From contig CAJQUW010005305.1 of the NCBI GenBank assembly GCA_907163375.1, positions 62,001-126,000 of the forward strand: 64,000 bases of DNA. Reading direction: 5' to 3'. Of the stretch, positions 12,729 through 25,000 are shown piece by piece. A program made the position numbers and the translations under genes. The notes under the pieces are model-generated. The model worked only from the letters and a program-made list of their open reading frames with translations, ran no database searches and had not been told where the DNA came from. Positions within the stretch are counted from its first letter, which is position 1, and each line of letters opens with the position of its first letter. Source of the stretch: Prostheceraeus crozeri (taxonomy: Eukaryota; Platyhelminthes; Polycladida; Euryleptidae).

Positions 12729-13242
12729 TTAAAATACTGACAGATTGCAAAAACAAAATGCCGCGAAAACATACAATAAAAGGCGCATGGATGAGTTTTG
12801 AACATTTTCAAAATGCCCCAAGAATCGGTTGATGCTGTCATGAACAAGTGGGTTTCCGTACTTTTCCACTTTGGTAGAAAAAGCCAAGGAAGAATTTGTG
12901 TCCCCACAAACTTGGACGTCAATCACATACGCGGTGCTTCGAGCAATAACAATCAGACCAGGTTGAACAAATGATGATCCGGAGGGTACCTGAGGCTCAT
13001 GAAAACTTCTTAAACCTCGCTCATGTGAGAGGTAAGCAACTATTTTGTTGTGACGGGCAATTCTCAGGCCATGGGTTCGTGGACATCTCTGTATAATATG
13101 GTACGCACTTTCTGGTGTATTGCAGTCATGTCTCCACATAACGTCGATGGAGGAGCAGGTAGGCCAGCGCTTCTTGCGAGGTTTCGTTGTCAAGAGATTA
13201 TTACGCAGTTTCAACCCACGTATGTATAGTCGGGGGAAGACT
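12729..13242 (-). pseudogene. R2-clade LINE fragment: C-terminal endonuclease region
   Basis: The minus-strand frame from about 13242 begins PRLYIRGLKLRNNLLTTK, the conserved lead-in to the zinc-binding region of R2/NeSL-type elements. It continues with C-N-T-P-E-S-A-Y-H and then IIQRCPRTHGLRIARHNKIV, corresponding to the CCHC knuckle and the R-x-x-R-H-D-like segment. It then has a restriction-like endonuclease core, QPGLIV followed by YVIDVQV and a KVEKYGN segment. In the family the first acidic residue of this nuclease lies in a P-D motif; here it is P-G. The first zinc cysteine also appears lost. This is a degraded 3' part of a site-specific-type LINE. The polymerase domain is not found upstream. 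Confidence 0.8.
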
Positions 13243-14800
13243 TTTGTCTGATTATCAACCCACTAAGACGATTTCTTATTGCAGTGTTTCATCATCTCAC
13301 CATCTTTGGAAGTGTGCAACTTCTTTTGACCACACAATCTTTGGCTCAATCATTTCGATCTCGTGAAAGCCGGAGGCATTGAATTGTAAGTTGTAAGAGC
13401 CAATCTATTATGCCATTGCGACCGGATTAAGTGATTGGTATTCATCTGCAGTGATGAACCAGACTTGGTAATAAAACCCTCAGTCAAGCGCGTATTTTAA
13501 TGAGATAAATACAATATTCGGAGCAATCTTATAGAACTAAACAGGAGTCTCAATTTAGTTTCATCACAGGTAAGACCACAGAATTAGATTGTTTAATCGC
13601 ATCACTTTGTTAGAAGTGCAAACTGATTCACACAGATGGCGAATGCAGGAACTTAATAAGAGGGCAGAAAGAAATTTTTAATACCTTACAGAGATAGGAA
13701 AAATAGTCGCGTGCCGCTCGCGGATTGCTCTGAATTCCTTCAAAATGCTCCGATCGCCTCGACTCCTTCAGATTCGAAAAATTCAGATAATTGCGCAAAA
13801 GTTTTCTCGATAATGTTGGGCTCTCCGATCATTTCAAAAAAAGTCAGCAGGCGCACGAAAAAACGTTCACAAACTTCTCTGTAGAACTTGACATCGTCCG
13901 TGTCTCTTTGCTGTGTGATCCGGTTGATAACAGTCACTGAAACTTTGCACAATTTGGAGTGTTTAATGTTGAACTGGCTGGTCATTGTTCGATTGCTATG
14001 GTATTTAGTCAGGAGATTGTGCCATTTCATTAACGTTACATGTTCCAATGCTTCCCTTCTGGTCAAGCGGAAGAAAAGACGACCTGTTTAATTCTGCGGG
14101 TAAGACACTTTGATCTTTTTGTTCTTACATCGATTGTGATAAATGCTTCACGTACATGTATGCATGTGTATTCTTTACTTGTTCCAGACCCCTTATTAAT
14201 TGGGTGCAGGATTTTAGAATTTTCTAAGCTTATCTTGTACTTCAGGCAATCTACAGAGAATTACATTGTAACCCGCCACAAATTGGAATAGTTTCAAGTG
14301 TGTTTGTCTTGTAAAGAAAAGATCCCTTATCAACATATCAAAAATCTATGAAAATCTATGAAAATCTATTAAGTAGAACACATTGAACTTTCCACTTAAA
14401 GTCACGAGTCTTTTCGAAATAAATCAATATTCGAGATATAGATCTGCCACATCTGCAACAGCCAATCAAAATGAAGCGCTATAGCCTTGTCTCACTAACT
14501 GCATTCACCTTCCGCATGGCTCTCATCAATATCAGCTACGTTTTCTGAATTCTGTCTTCCCAAGCGGTTAGATTTCTCAATCACTAATTCAATAATACTT
14601 GTAACTATCTGTAGATGCAAACGGATGCAGATTTCACCAAGTTAAGTCACAAATCTGCGGGTTTTAACATAAACGATTACTTTCAGCAACTACCGTCTCG
14701 TGAAAACGCATAGCTGTTCAAGCCGCTGGGTCGAAAACGCGCTAATGCATCCTTGTCTTGTAGATACCTGTAGGGTGGAAATTGATACAAACAACTCTAA
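13243..14800. other. No recognisable gene; one unassigned 108-codon frame
   Basis: A minus-strand frame at 14066-13740 (108 codons, ending EFFESEGVEAIGAF) has a balanced composition and could be an exon or another transposon relic, but no family is recognised. A triple AAAATCTATG repeat lies near 14340. The remainder shows nothing. Confidence 0.35.
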
Positions 14801-14803
14801 ATA

Positions 14804-14829
14804 TACTCATTGACAAAATTTTTGAAACA
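14804..14829 (+). repeat. Tc1 left terminal inverted repeat
   Basis: Begins TACTCATTGACA directly after a TA target dinucleotide and is inverted at 15951-15976 with three mismatches. Confidence 0.85.
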
Positions 14830-14938
14830 TATACTTCTTTAACTTTTTTCATTTTTGACTGGTATATATACATGTATGTATGATGCCTTGATAAGTTAAT
14901 CACAATCTCCATCAAGTCGCTAGCACAGAAAAACAACT

Positions 14939-15896
14939 TTAGTAGCGCGTGTGCCCCCCTCTACCTCCAATACATTCAGCAATCCGAGATGGCATGGATT
15001 CACAAAGTTTCTGAATGAAGGATGTTTCAAGGAGAAGCCACTGCTCTGTCAGTCTTTCAGAGAGAATCTTCAGGGACACTGGTGCAAGTGAATAGCGGTC
15101 TCTCACTCGCCGCCCAAGCTCGTCCCAGACTTGTTCAATGGGTGACAAATCAGGTAAGCGTGCAGGCCAGTCAAGGGTTTGAATGTTCAATCTCCTAACA
15201 GTGGCAATGACAGCCGAGGAGCGATGTGGTCTTGCGTTGTCGTCTTGGAAGACGAGATCCTCCACCCTGACCATTGGGGCAACAACAGGAAGCACAATAT
15301 CATTGAGATACCTCTCTCCAGTCAACGTGCCTTTGATGATGACTGCTATCGTTCGTCCGCCATGCCAAATGCCACCCCACAGCATAACACTTCCACCACC
15401 ATATCTGTCGTGTTCTTTAATACAGCATGGGGCAAAGCGTTCACCTGGAAGACGATGCACTCTGACATGACCGTCATTGAAATCCAGAGTGAATCTCGAT
15501 TCATCGGTCCACAAGACTTTCTGCCAGTGATGGTCATTCCATGAGCGATGGGCATCACACCAGGCAACTCGTCTTCTGCGGTGCTCAAAACTCAGTGGAA
15601 TTAGGACAGGTGGTCGTCGCGATTGAATTCCAGCTTCTCGCAACCTTCGGTAAGCCGTTCGAACGCTACAGTCTATATTTGAGGCACTCTTCCAGTGTAC
15701 GACTAGCTTTGGGAGTGACACAAATCTATTCCTCTTTGCAGCTAAAACTAGACGTGCGTCTGTCCTTCCTGCAGACTTTCTTGGTCGACCAGATCCCTTC
15801 TTCTTTTTAACATCTCCTTCTGCTTTCCATCGATGTTTTGAATAATGTGTTGTGATCTAATGTGTTGAATGGTAATACACAGAAAGCGAGATATTG
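14939..15896 (-). pseudogene. Tc1-type DD34E transposase, 5'-damaged
   Basis: The frame up to 15721 starts at a GTG that is internal: the same frame is open upstream and carries the GSGRPRK hook-like motif and a basic KKKK run (near 15800). Further upstream the helix-turn-helix (ISRFL and ITIQHIRS, 15896-15840) is in another frame, so there is a frameshift near 15835 and no usable ATG. Counting from the GTG, the catalytic residues are D73 (WTDESRF), D161 (QDDNARPH) and E196 (LSPIEQVW), with 34 residues between the last two. The C terminus is intact, ending GGHTRY. The catalytic core looks complete and fairly young, but the gene cannot make a full protein. Confidence 0.9.
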
Positions 15897-15950
15897 CATC
15901 ATACCTTAGAAAAAAAATGAAACAAACTTCAATTCAAGCCAATGATAGTT

Positions 15951-15976
15951 TGTTTCATTAATTATGTCAATGAGTA
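15951..15976 (-). repeat. Tc1 right terminal inverted repeat
   Basis: Reverse complement of the left end. It ends ...TCAATGAGTA, followed by TA and then unrelated AT-rich DNA. Confidence 0.85.
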
Positions 15977-16039
15977 TATATTCTATAAACTAATAACAAA
16001 AAATCATTTTGATTCTGAATTAATTTTCGCGTAAACCGC

Positions 16040-16561
16040 ATGATAAGAAGGTACAGTAACAATTCGAGGTCGATATGGCCTAAATGGATCCCACCTATAC
16101 GTTTTTCTGTTGAGCCGAACTGGCTCAACAAACAACTTCTATACTTTCCTTTTCCATATATATCGGACAAAATGGACAAAAGAATAAAAGGAACTTTTCG
16201 AAAAAATAACATAAATGTCCTTTTGACAAGAAAAAATAAAACCATTTGACAAAATTTCAAACAGAAAAACGTTTCTTCATCAGACAATTGTACTCTCGCC
16301 AACTGTCCCTGGGATAAAAACGAATTGTGTAATCAGAAAAATATCATCTAAATCTCATGCAGCGAATGTAATAAGTTTTATATCGGTAGTGCCATCAGAT
16401 CTTTTCATCATCACGACAAGGAACATTTAACAACAAAAGTTTACAAACATATTCAAAATTGTCACATCAACAACTTTAATCCTACGCGCTCAATTCTTGC
16501 CTATGATAATGACAATACTAATATCCATTTGAGTGAATCATTTTTTATCAACAAATTGTAG
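16040..16561 (+). pseudogene. Penelope-like element tail with GIY-YIG endonuclease (PLE-C)
   Basis: One frame with two internal stops (TGA at 16247, TAA near 16349) reads as the end of a Penelope-like retroelement. A YISDKMDKRIKGTFRKNNI segment links reverse transcriptase to nuclease in this family. It is followed by a paired-cysteine stretch (NCTLANCPW) and then ISCSECNKFYIGSAIRSF, a GIY-YIG signature with its Cys-x-x-Cys neighbour. A histidine-rich helix (HHHDKEHL) and ESFFINKL with the C-terminal Glu follow. The reverse transcriptase domain is missing upstream. A hairpin with an 8-bp stem (GTTGAGCC, 16109-16129) sits inside the frame and may be accidental. Confidence 0.75.
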
Positions 16562-17869
16562 TCCTCTATTAAGAATAAAAATGAGCTCAACAGTTTTCGA
16601 AACCTCCTTTCCCAATAGCCTTTTTTATGCAGTTACCTCCTTTATTCCTTTTATATTTTTGTACTCTTAGCTGAACTACTAGTCAGGTCAATTTCTGTTG
16701 CTATTGGTAATTTGCAGCCCAATACTACCTGTCGCATATCATCATCATCATTCATCTTAATATATCATTGATGGAAATCATTTACCGCATTCTTTCTTGC
16801 CAACCCCTACTCGAATTAAGTTTAAACTATGTTTTATGTTTGAATTGCTTACATAGCACTACTTGCCCTTTTATGAATTTCTTTTTTACCTGAAGATGGT
16901 CTGTGGATGCTGACCGAGATATTTTGTACACATTATAATCGTTTAACATCAAAACATTCCTGATTCTTTCTAACATCATATAAAGCAACATGACTAATCA
17001 GGGCCTTTACTTTTCACTTTTCACTATATACATAATGTAAAATGAATAAAAATATGCAAAATGTATTAACTTCCGGTCATCACATCGACACCATCATATC
17101 AGAAACTCGGTTTGTATCTTACAAGAACCAAATACAAGTATCAGGAGCAAAATAAATCATATTTTCTAGAATGTTTTTGCTGGATTTTACCACATACGCA
17201 CGAATATATATGTAATCATATATGTATACACATATTATATGTAGTATATTAAATATATTACTAATATATATGTAATGAATGACTAACATATAATAATATA
17301 AAATGAATTAATGATCACAATAATTCTACCATTATATAATATATAACAATATGAAGTAATTGTTTTTGTTATGACCGAAATAATTAAATAACGTCGTGGA
17401 ATGACGATTATTGACGAAGCTTTCCAGCAAGCAATGTGATAGAATCAAATGACCTTCTATCTTTTTCTTTTTGATTTAGCAGACATCTTGATGGCATTCC
17501 TGAAAAATAATTGGCGTTGGTTTGTTCAGATGAATATAAACAAGTATCTCAAAACGATAACAAAACATTGATGCTTTTGACTGGATATCAAAAACCAAGG
17601 GTATATATTGCAAAAAATATGAATCTTAAACTAAAATCTTTCACAAATTACAATTACAAGAAGTATAGATCACTGAACATGGGCTAGTGGCACCATTGAG
17701 TAAATCTTGATGCTCTCATTTTTGCTGTAGATATTGCACTGGAGCGCTTTTCGTGTATCTCAAATGAGTGTCCTCTTGAAACAATAAAGATGTGTAGCAC
17801 CAAGTCTTGTGACATTGACTCAATTCCAAGTGATGTTTTTTCTACGTTTCTTTGACTTGTTCTCACCCG
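16562..17869. other. No gene; AT-rich with a TATA-type microsatellite
   Basis: Apart from the hammerhead-like motif, the stretch has no coding signal. About 17190-17370 is dominated by ATATAT/TATGTA runs. Confidence 0.6.
16890..16930 (+). other. Hammerhead-ribozyme-like motif downstream of PLE-C
   Basis: CTGAAGA (16890-16896) is followed by a hairpin whose stem is GGTC/GACC (16898-16901 and 16912-16915), then GAGATATTTTGTA. This matches the order of a hammerhead core (CUGANGA, stem II, GAAA, short stem III, NUH), with GAGA in place of GAAA. Penelope-like elements are known to carry hammerheads in their terminal regions, and the motif lies about 330 bp after the GIY-YIG stop. It is probably a degenerate, inactive copy. 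Confidence 0.4.
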
Positions 17870-18640
17870 TGTTAATGAACATTATCAATGCGTCGTTATA
17901 TGCAGTTGATGTTCCTTAAGGTATAAGAACAACTCTTGTAAAACTGAAAGTTGAAAAATCCTTGTGAAGTTAAATCCTGACGAGCTCTGTAGCCACCGAC
18001 AATTTCAAATGTGCCCTTTTTATCGAAATTGTTACGTGTCGTGCTAAATCAACTTCATGTTCACCACGAGGTTTGCTCCCAATTTACCGGTCTGCTCATC
18101 GGAGTCACCACAGTACGGAATCTTCAATAAATTGCATTATGAATGATGTTCTGACGAGTTGCGATGAACATAAGATTACAGTTCTTGTAATTTTGGATAT
18201 ACCGGCAGCATTCGATGCTGTGAGCCACTGTATTTTGCTTGATCGCTTGTGTTCTGACTTTGAAATAAGAGTGTCGACCTTTGCTTGGTTTAAATCATAT
18301 TTAGATGATAGATTTATAACTGCTAGTACTTCACAATTCATTAGTCTAATCCTTTTTGAATGACTTTTAGAGTTCCACAAGGGTCAAATTTGGGCCCTAT
18401 TCTTTTTACGATGTACCCACAATCACTCCCTTTGATTCTGGATGAGCATAGAGTTCGGTGTCACTTTTTTTTGATGAGGATCTTTATATTTAATCTCTGA
18501 TAGTGATGACATTTTAAATTCGATTCGAGAAATGGAAATGTATATCAGCGAACTGTAATTGTGGCTGACGTGCAAGCATCTCTATCTGAATATCACAGAA
18601 TCCAAAGCTACTGTATTGTTTTAAGCAAACTTACATGTAC
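17870..18640 (+). pseudogene. CR1/Jockey-type LINE reverse transcriptase fragment
   Basis: The longest open stretch (18073-18363) reads YRSAHRSHHSTESSINCIMN, then TVLVILDIPAAFDAVSHCIL (palm motif A, the F-D-x-V-x-H signature) and WFKSYLDDRF. Frame changes then lead to VPQGSNLGPILF (motif B) near 18375 and a damaged D-E-D-L-Y-I in place of the catalytic Y-A-D-D near 18475, followed by ITESKATVLF near 18600. Upstream, NIINASLYAVDVP and further blocks near 17880-18060 match the region before the palm, with stops. Domain order is that of a CR1-like LINE ORF2. The endonuclease and 3' parts are not seen. Inactive. Confidence 0.85.
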
Positions 18641-20749
18641 ATGTAGATCTGTTGTAAATTCTAGGTGGTTTTGGCCTAAATGGATCCCACCTATATCTTT
18701 GTCATAGCACTTATTCATTGATAGCCATACTCATTTTAAGCTAAAATTTGCAGAAGCGTAAAACTTTAAAGCTCAAACTTCAAAAAAATATAAAAAAACT
18801 CATAAAATCAAAAGAATTTTATATAGTCTACCGGTACAACAACTTCCGCAAATCATTTTAATATAATTAATTGAATATGCACTACAAATTCACTGTCAAG
18901 CATAAATACATGCATGCATACCAGCATAAATCGGCGTAGGGAATGAGACCAGTGGAGACAGCTGTGCGCCCTCTATTTGACATTCATACTAATCTGGTTA
19001 ATTATTTCAAGTAGGCCTATTCTTGACCTACTCAAATTCATGATGTTGTGATGTGAATATAAATGAATAACCATTGAGTAAAATACATTCAATGAAATAC
19101 TTTTCAGCTATTAGCTCCTGTTATACTAGTATCAGTATGATAGCCAGGGTAAAAAAGGAATTCATTGAAGGGTAAGTAGTGCTATGAGAGACGCAGTATG
19201 CGCAGTCTCAGTGTCTGGTGAAAACGTGCAGAATGTCAACGTTCAATCTGCACGTTTTAACCTGCGTCCCCAAACGTCTGTCTCCTGTATATACTTTTAA
19301 CATTCAACTTTTACGGATAAATCACAGTTTTGGGATATACAGCAGTTTGGGATCTCTTTAACTTCTTTGCTTTGCTGTGTTGGAAACAGTTGAATCTGCT
19401 TTCTAGATCCTCAATCTTGAGGGGGTAGATAACAATAACATTAGAAATAAACACAACGACGCGTCATCGGGGATTTTTAGGTCTGTTTCATTGCTAAACT
19501 CGACAACACTCGAGACTATAGTGAATGAAAGGCAATCACACAGCTTCAGCCCAAAATCAATAGAAAACATGAATTACCGCAATACAGTCTGTCTTCACAC
19601 TCCAATCACCTCACATTTGACGCACAACACACTTCTTAATGTCACTCACCTCTTTGTAAACCTTCAAACAGGCTGCCGTTTAGCACTTTACATCGACCGG
19701 GACAAGGAAGGCCTTGGACGCCGAAGACCCTGTCAGATTTTTGCGCAACTTGCCGCTTCTTTGGCCAATAAATATTTATCGAGAGAATTCATATCTTTTA
19801 TTTGAAGCATGGCTAACGTCTCTCGTCGTTAAAACAACATTGCATTTGTAAATCTATGGATTGGGAAGCGTCATTAGTGCACAATATGACTACATCAATT
19901 CTTATTCAAATTACTGAGAATTATGTTCCTTTATGTGAATGCTGAGATGATTTTCATCACCGTATGACAACTATGTACGCAACAGCTCTCTTACCTTGCT
20001 TTCTAAAACAAATGGCCTTTTATAAATTTGAGGAGTGTTTCGTGCATGGAACGATGTCTGTCAACAACTTGCGAATGTTTCTATTTTCTTTTCAGATTCC
20101 TTACATCTATAATTTGCATTTTGATTTTTACTGCCGTGGAAGAATGCGAGTCAAAACCAATAACCGGTAAAGTTCAATTTTACTTGTTGTTGAATTCCTG
20201 AGTAGCCTATATTTATACTAATGCGGAGTTTGAATTTTCCGAACAAATCTATTTGTAATCTAAGGTAGCCTATACGCCATGCCACTGACGGGTAAATGAT
20301 AGAAGCTTTATTATTCGATGTCTAGATTCTGTGTTCCTACATTGTAAATCGCTCGATACCAATCACATACGAAGGATGCATACCAAGATATTTTTTCGGT
20401 ATATCTTCGTATACATTGGCAAGATTTTCGCATGTTATTTCAAATGTGGTATGCAATACATACTAAAGACATACCAGCACATTGTTAAAGGAAAGCATCA
20501 ATGATGTCTGATATATGTTGATTTAAGACCTTTTGTCAATAAAGATCACTACTGTTTGAGGTTACTACTGTTTTGCAAGTAGTGAGATAATGACATTCAA
20601 GAGTCAAACTTACAATACTGATGTATATGTAATGGCTTTAGGCGGGAGGAATGAATACAAGAAAAACGCCACAAATGTCTCCCGAAATACATATAATGCC
20701 GAATCGAATACACACAAAGGTTTAAGTAAAATATAATAAAGGTAAAATC
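18641..20749. other. No recognisable gene
   Basis: AT-rich DNA with several short random frames, for example 104 codons at 19491-19805 with no motif. A 24-bp word at 18672-18695 is identical to 16076-16099 at the start of PLE-C. Confidence 0.5.
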
Positions 20750-20785
20750 GGCAAACGTTTCGCGTCCAGACGCTTGGTCACTGCC
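20748..20785 (-). other. Hammerhead-ribozyme-like motif at PLE-A 3' end
   Basis: On the minus strand GTGACCAA (20781-20774) is followed by a 5-bp hairpin GCGTC/GACGC with a 2-nt loop (20773-20762), then GAAACGTTTGCC. The order and the GAAAC after a strong stem II fit a hammerhead core, but the CUGANGA element has two departures and the cleavage triplet reads GCC, so activity is unlikely. Self-cleaving hammerheads are established for Penelope-like elements. Confidence 0.4.
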
Positions 20786-22012
20786 TTATTAGATGATTCT
20801 AACAGTAGGTGCAACAACACCCTCGTGTCGCCTGTTCAATTCTGGCTTACGAAAATCGATCAAACGAGATTCCATCAAACTTGTCTCAATTGGATCGTGC
20901 ACACACTTTAAGAAATTAATATTGAAGCTATCTATGTTGGTACACGGGTTGCAAATTATTTTTTTGATCTCTCAAGGCGCTATGAAAATCACGTTTGATG
21001 ATGCTATTTTTATGTTCGTTATACCGCAAACGGAACGGCCGAGCAGTTTTTCTATACATTTAGAATTACAAAATTTACACTCAAATTCATGAACAACGCA
21101 TGATTTATCACAATTATACTTATCAGGAAGTTTTACGCAGATTTCACAATTGCTATGTTTTTTGCACGGGCTATTTCTTTTCAAAACCTGGCGCAGTTTC
21201 TTATTTCCGGTAGTTACAAAGTTGATTTCTAGTTTGTCTTAGTTGAGTCTAGTTTCTAGTTATTTTTTCTTATTAAACTATCGCTGACAAAAGGCAACTT
21301 TAGTGTACATTTGCTACTTATTGATTTTGTATTGTTTTTGCTATCATTTGATTTGTGTTTATTTTTGGTTTTGTTGCACTTCCTTATGTTAGCACATCCG
21401 TTCAATTAAAAACTACTTTTACACGCTTCAATGTCTGCTTCATAGCTTCTGCAGGAAAAGTCGCACTACTACGAATTTCTATGTCATTAACTTTTTGTTG
21501 GACAAAATTCGTTTTTTCGAAGCTGGTTAGCCAACTATCTTTTTTAAGAGAATTATCGGAGAAGTGTTCTCTTTAACATATTACTTATGGGTTATTTTTC
21601 CATTATTTGTCCAAACCGTTAAATCTAGGAAGTTCAATCTACCGGTATGTGGAGATTCCACGGTCAACTTAATGTTGTTGTCAATCGAATTAAAAGTCGT
21701 ACTTATTAAATCGAAATTGTCAGAATCTCTTTTGAAGGACCTATTATAATGTCGTCAATGTATCTTTTACAAATAATATTATCAAATTGAGCTGAGCTCT
21801 AATGGCAGCAATAGCTCTTTCTTCTATACTATCCATAAATATGATTGAAAGTGGTGGGGCATAGTGTGATCCCATGGGAACACCCTTAATCTGGAGGTAA
21901 CTTTGATCATTAAAAGCGATCTCATAATTGTAAGACACGAATTTTAGCATAGTGAGAAATTGGTCTACAGTTATGTCAAAGTTATCTATCTGTGTCCAAT
22001 GCTTATGAGCGA
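20750..22012 (-). mobile_element. Penelope-like element PLE-A, 3' part (interrupted copy)
   Basis: Read on the minus strand from 22012, it has a reverse transcriptase segment YEIAFNDQSYLQIKGVPMGS (motif B, 21935-21845), then a YIDD catalytic box at 21762-21751 that is one frame away from the preceding stretch. It continues with LNFLDLTVW near 21640. The GIY-YIG region follows at 21184-20797: C-x-x-C pairs, then a YIG-like segment with a 1-nt deletion, ending EGVVAPTVRII. The 5' half lies at 25541-26845 on the same strand, so 22013-25540 is an insertion. It ends with a hammerhead-like motif at 20781-20750. Frameshifts make it non-functional. Confidence 0.8.
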
Positions 22013-25000
22013 ATGAATTTATCCGGAGCGAGCGAGCGAAGCGAATTATATGAGCGAGCGAATGAATCCGGTTATAAGATTATAGAGTTTGGCCGAAATC
22101 CTAATCGCGAGGCATTGCTAGTGAAGGTGGGAGGGTCTGTTTAGATCCATTGACTGTTAACGCGCGCCTCAGCGAGGCAGCCCCTCGCCAATAGGTTACA
22201 GTCCGGCCTGTTGCCCTTGGGTTTTGAGAGCACATAGTCCTAGAATTTTGCCTTATTCGACAAGGGGTAACAATGAAACTTTGCTTGCGGCTTCTAGAGT
22301 TAGACACCATTACCCCTTATGTATCCGATAGCACGGGTTCCTTTTCTATTGACAGTTGTAATAGAAAAGGGTGCTTGTGTTGTGGGTCCATACATAAATC
22401 TTCCTTTTTCGTATCAAACACCACTAGAAAGGCTTTTCTCATAGATTTAAGTGGTTCTTTCGATTGCAAATCCAGCTTTGTAATCTATCTCATTTCTTGC
22501 AGCGAATGCGGGTTCCAATATGTTGGCAAAACCACCCAATCTTTAAATGCTAGGTTGAATGGTCACCGTCACCATGCATCCTCAAAACCAACTACTTTCC
22601 TTTATGAGCACTTTAGGCAAGATGGTCATAATTTTTGCAACATTAAATTGCAAATTATAGACCATGTAGATTCTAACTTCTCTGATAATTCTGACCTTAG
22701 GGATAGGGAGCTTCTGAAGAGGGAGGATTTTTGGATTAAAACACTATGTACAATCTTCCCACTTGGCTTGAACGATGGAATTCAAGGTTTTGGTTGTGTC
22801 TCCAAAGGTTCCTTACATGAGCAGTACTTCTCTTCTCCGGTCCTTAGAAGACCTAGAGGGCATGGAATTCACAGTAATAAGAGAAATGTCTTGGCTAAAT
22901 GCTCGGAGTCTCTCTACGATAAAATTAATAGCCTTTGTTTTTCCAACATGTTTTACGAGTTTTACATCACTTTGAAGTCTCTTAGTCGTACCACACTTAA
23001 GCAACTTCTTGCTTTTACTCTTAGCAAGCCGGGTACCTGCTCGTATCTAGTCGAATCCTTCTGTTCGAGATTCTTAAAAGTCGAAGATTCCGTTGATAAG
23101 ATCGACAGGGAAGTTATTATTATCCCTTTTGAGTGCAAAGAAGTAGATATCTTAAAAGTTTCTTCCATTTTCGCTGATTCACATGTTAGTAGTATGTTGC
23201 CTAATCCAATTCGTAGTAAATGTCCACTACAGGTTTTCTTTAAATACACCACCCCTAATGGTCGGAAGCTCTTCAATTACAACCAGATCTTGAAGAATGC
23301 TTCTATTGATGAAATGAGAGAATTTATTAGCAAGCCTTGTCTTTGTTCTGATTCTATCTTCTGCTACAAGCCCGCTTCACACGTGGTTACAGGTGACTTG
23401 AGTATTATATCCAACCCTAAACTTAGGGATTTGATGGCTAAGGGCACTAATTATAGAGAGCCTATTCACAAGTCTTGGGATTTTGTTAGGGTCAGTGTTA
23501 AAAATGCACTAGTTGCATTTATTGAAAAGTCCTGCAGAAAATACGCCCTTAAGAATTCTGACTTCCAGAATTGGTCGGAGGCTGTCCTTAAGATAATTAG
23601 AAATCGCATTTCCTTCCTAAGTTCTAGCTTTCCATCTTTGCATTCGCACGAGGTACTAAGATCTAAGGAGTGTAAAAACTTCATCTCAAACTTTCAGAAG
23701 AATTACATCATTACTCCGGCGGATAAGGCCGCCAACAATTTTGTCATTGTGTGTAGGAAGTATTACCTCATTATCCTCTTGAACGAACTAGGCTTTGACC
23801 TTAGAAGTTTCAATGCTGTTGGTAATCAGACTTACGCACCAGTAATTTCTTCCATTAATGACATAATTGCCGAACATTGCACCACCCTCAAGGATTCCTT
23901 TGGCATAACGGTTAAAGATAAGTTTATGGTTTTACCTAAACTTTTCTGGATACCTAAATTGCACAAAAATCCGTATAAAAGTAGATTCATTGCTGGTGCC
24001 AGGAACAGCACATCCAAAGATTTGGCCATACTGGTGAACAAAGGTTTGCAATTGGTCCGGGACAAGTTTAGTAGTTATTGCCTTTCCATCAAGCATAATT
24101 CAGGTGTGAACGCCTTCTGGAGCATTAACTCTTCTGGGGAATTCCTTGACAGGATGTCGTGTTTGAATTGCCACTCCTTACAAGTATATGATTTCTCCAC
24201 ACTCTATACGAATCTTAATTTAGACCAGGTTATGGAGTCCTTGAAAGACTTATGTGAGTTAATTTTTAGCAGTTCCAAGAGCTTTATTTGCATTGGCTAT
24301 TATAGAACCTTCTTCTCGAATAAAAAATACAGAGGGTATCACTGCTGGTCCAAAACCCAATTCCTTAATGCAATAAGTTTTATCCTGAATAACACTTTTG
24401 TCACTTTCGGGGGCTTGTCTTCAAGCAAATTCGAGGCATACCTATAGGTGGGAATTCCAGCTCGCTCTTAGCTGACCTGTTTTTGGCTTACAGGGAGTTT
24501 AATTTTGTGAGGGGGCTCCTAGCGAGTAAGAGATTTGGCTTAGCCAAACTTCTCTCTCGTACCACTAGGTATGTCGATGACATTTGTGTTTTTAACTTCA
24601 AACATTTTGATAAGATCCTTCCTGAAATCTACCCGGTAGATCTCTTGGCTAGCAGAAGCGGGGACAGCAACAAATGTGTTAATTATTTGGATGTAAAAAT
24701 CAGGATCGAAGATGGTGGCCATTACATCACAGAGGTTTACCATAAGGTTGATAAGTTCAGCTTCCCAGTGGTGCTGTATATACTTTCCCCGAGAGTAACA
24801 TGCCTTTGAACACTGGCTTAAACATCTTTGCTGCCCAACTCATCAGATTCGCTAGGATTTCATCTGATACTTCCGCCTTCATATCAAGAGCTAAGGGCAT
24901 TTTTGATATCTTTAAAGGACGGGGTTATAAGAATAATTTGCTGGTTAATACTTGCATTAAGTCCTTCTCCAAGAATAGGTTCCTCGTTTTTAAGTTTGGT

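Larger units (their letters stand above)
14804..15976 (-). mobile_element. Tc1-like transposon with terminal inverted repeats and TA flanks
   Basis: The left end from 14804 reads TACTCATTGACA and the right end is its complement, ending at 15976. Over 14801-14829 against 15979-15951 the ends match at 26 of 29 positions. Each end abuts a TA dinucleotide (14802-14803 and 15977-15978), the target duplicated by Tc1/mariner elements. The 1,173-bp element encloses a minus-strand transposase. It is shorter than a complete Tc1 copy and lacks a readable start. Confidence 0.85.

Noticed and set aside
13740-14066. 108-codon minus-strand ORF as a host gene exon
   Set aside because: No recognisable motif and no splice pattern I can defend. 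Listed only as an unassigned frame in the gap entry.
16260-16290. CTGATGAAGAAACG on the minus strand inside PLE-C
   Set aside because: There is no stem II between the two boxes and it lies within the coding relic; coincidental.
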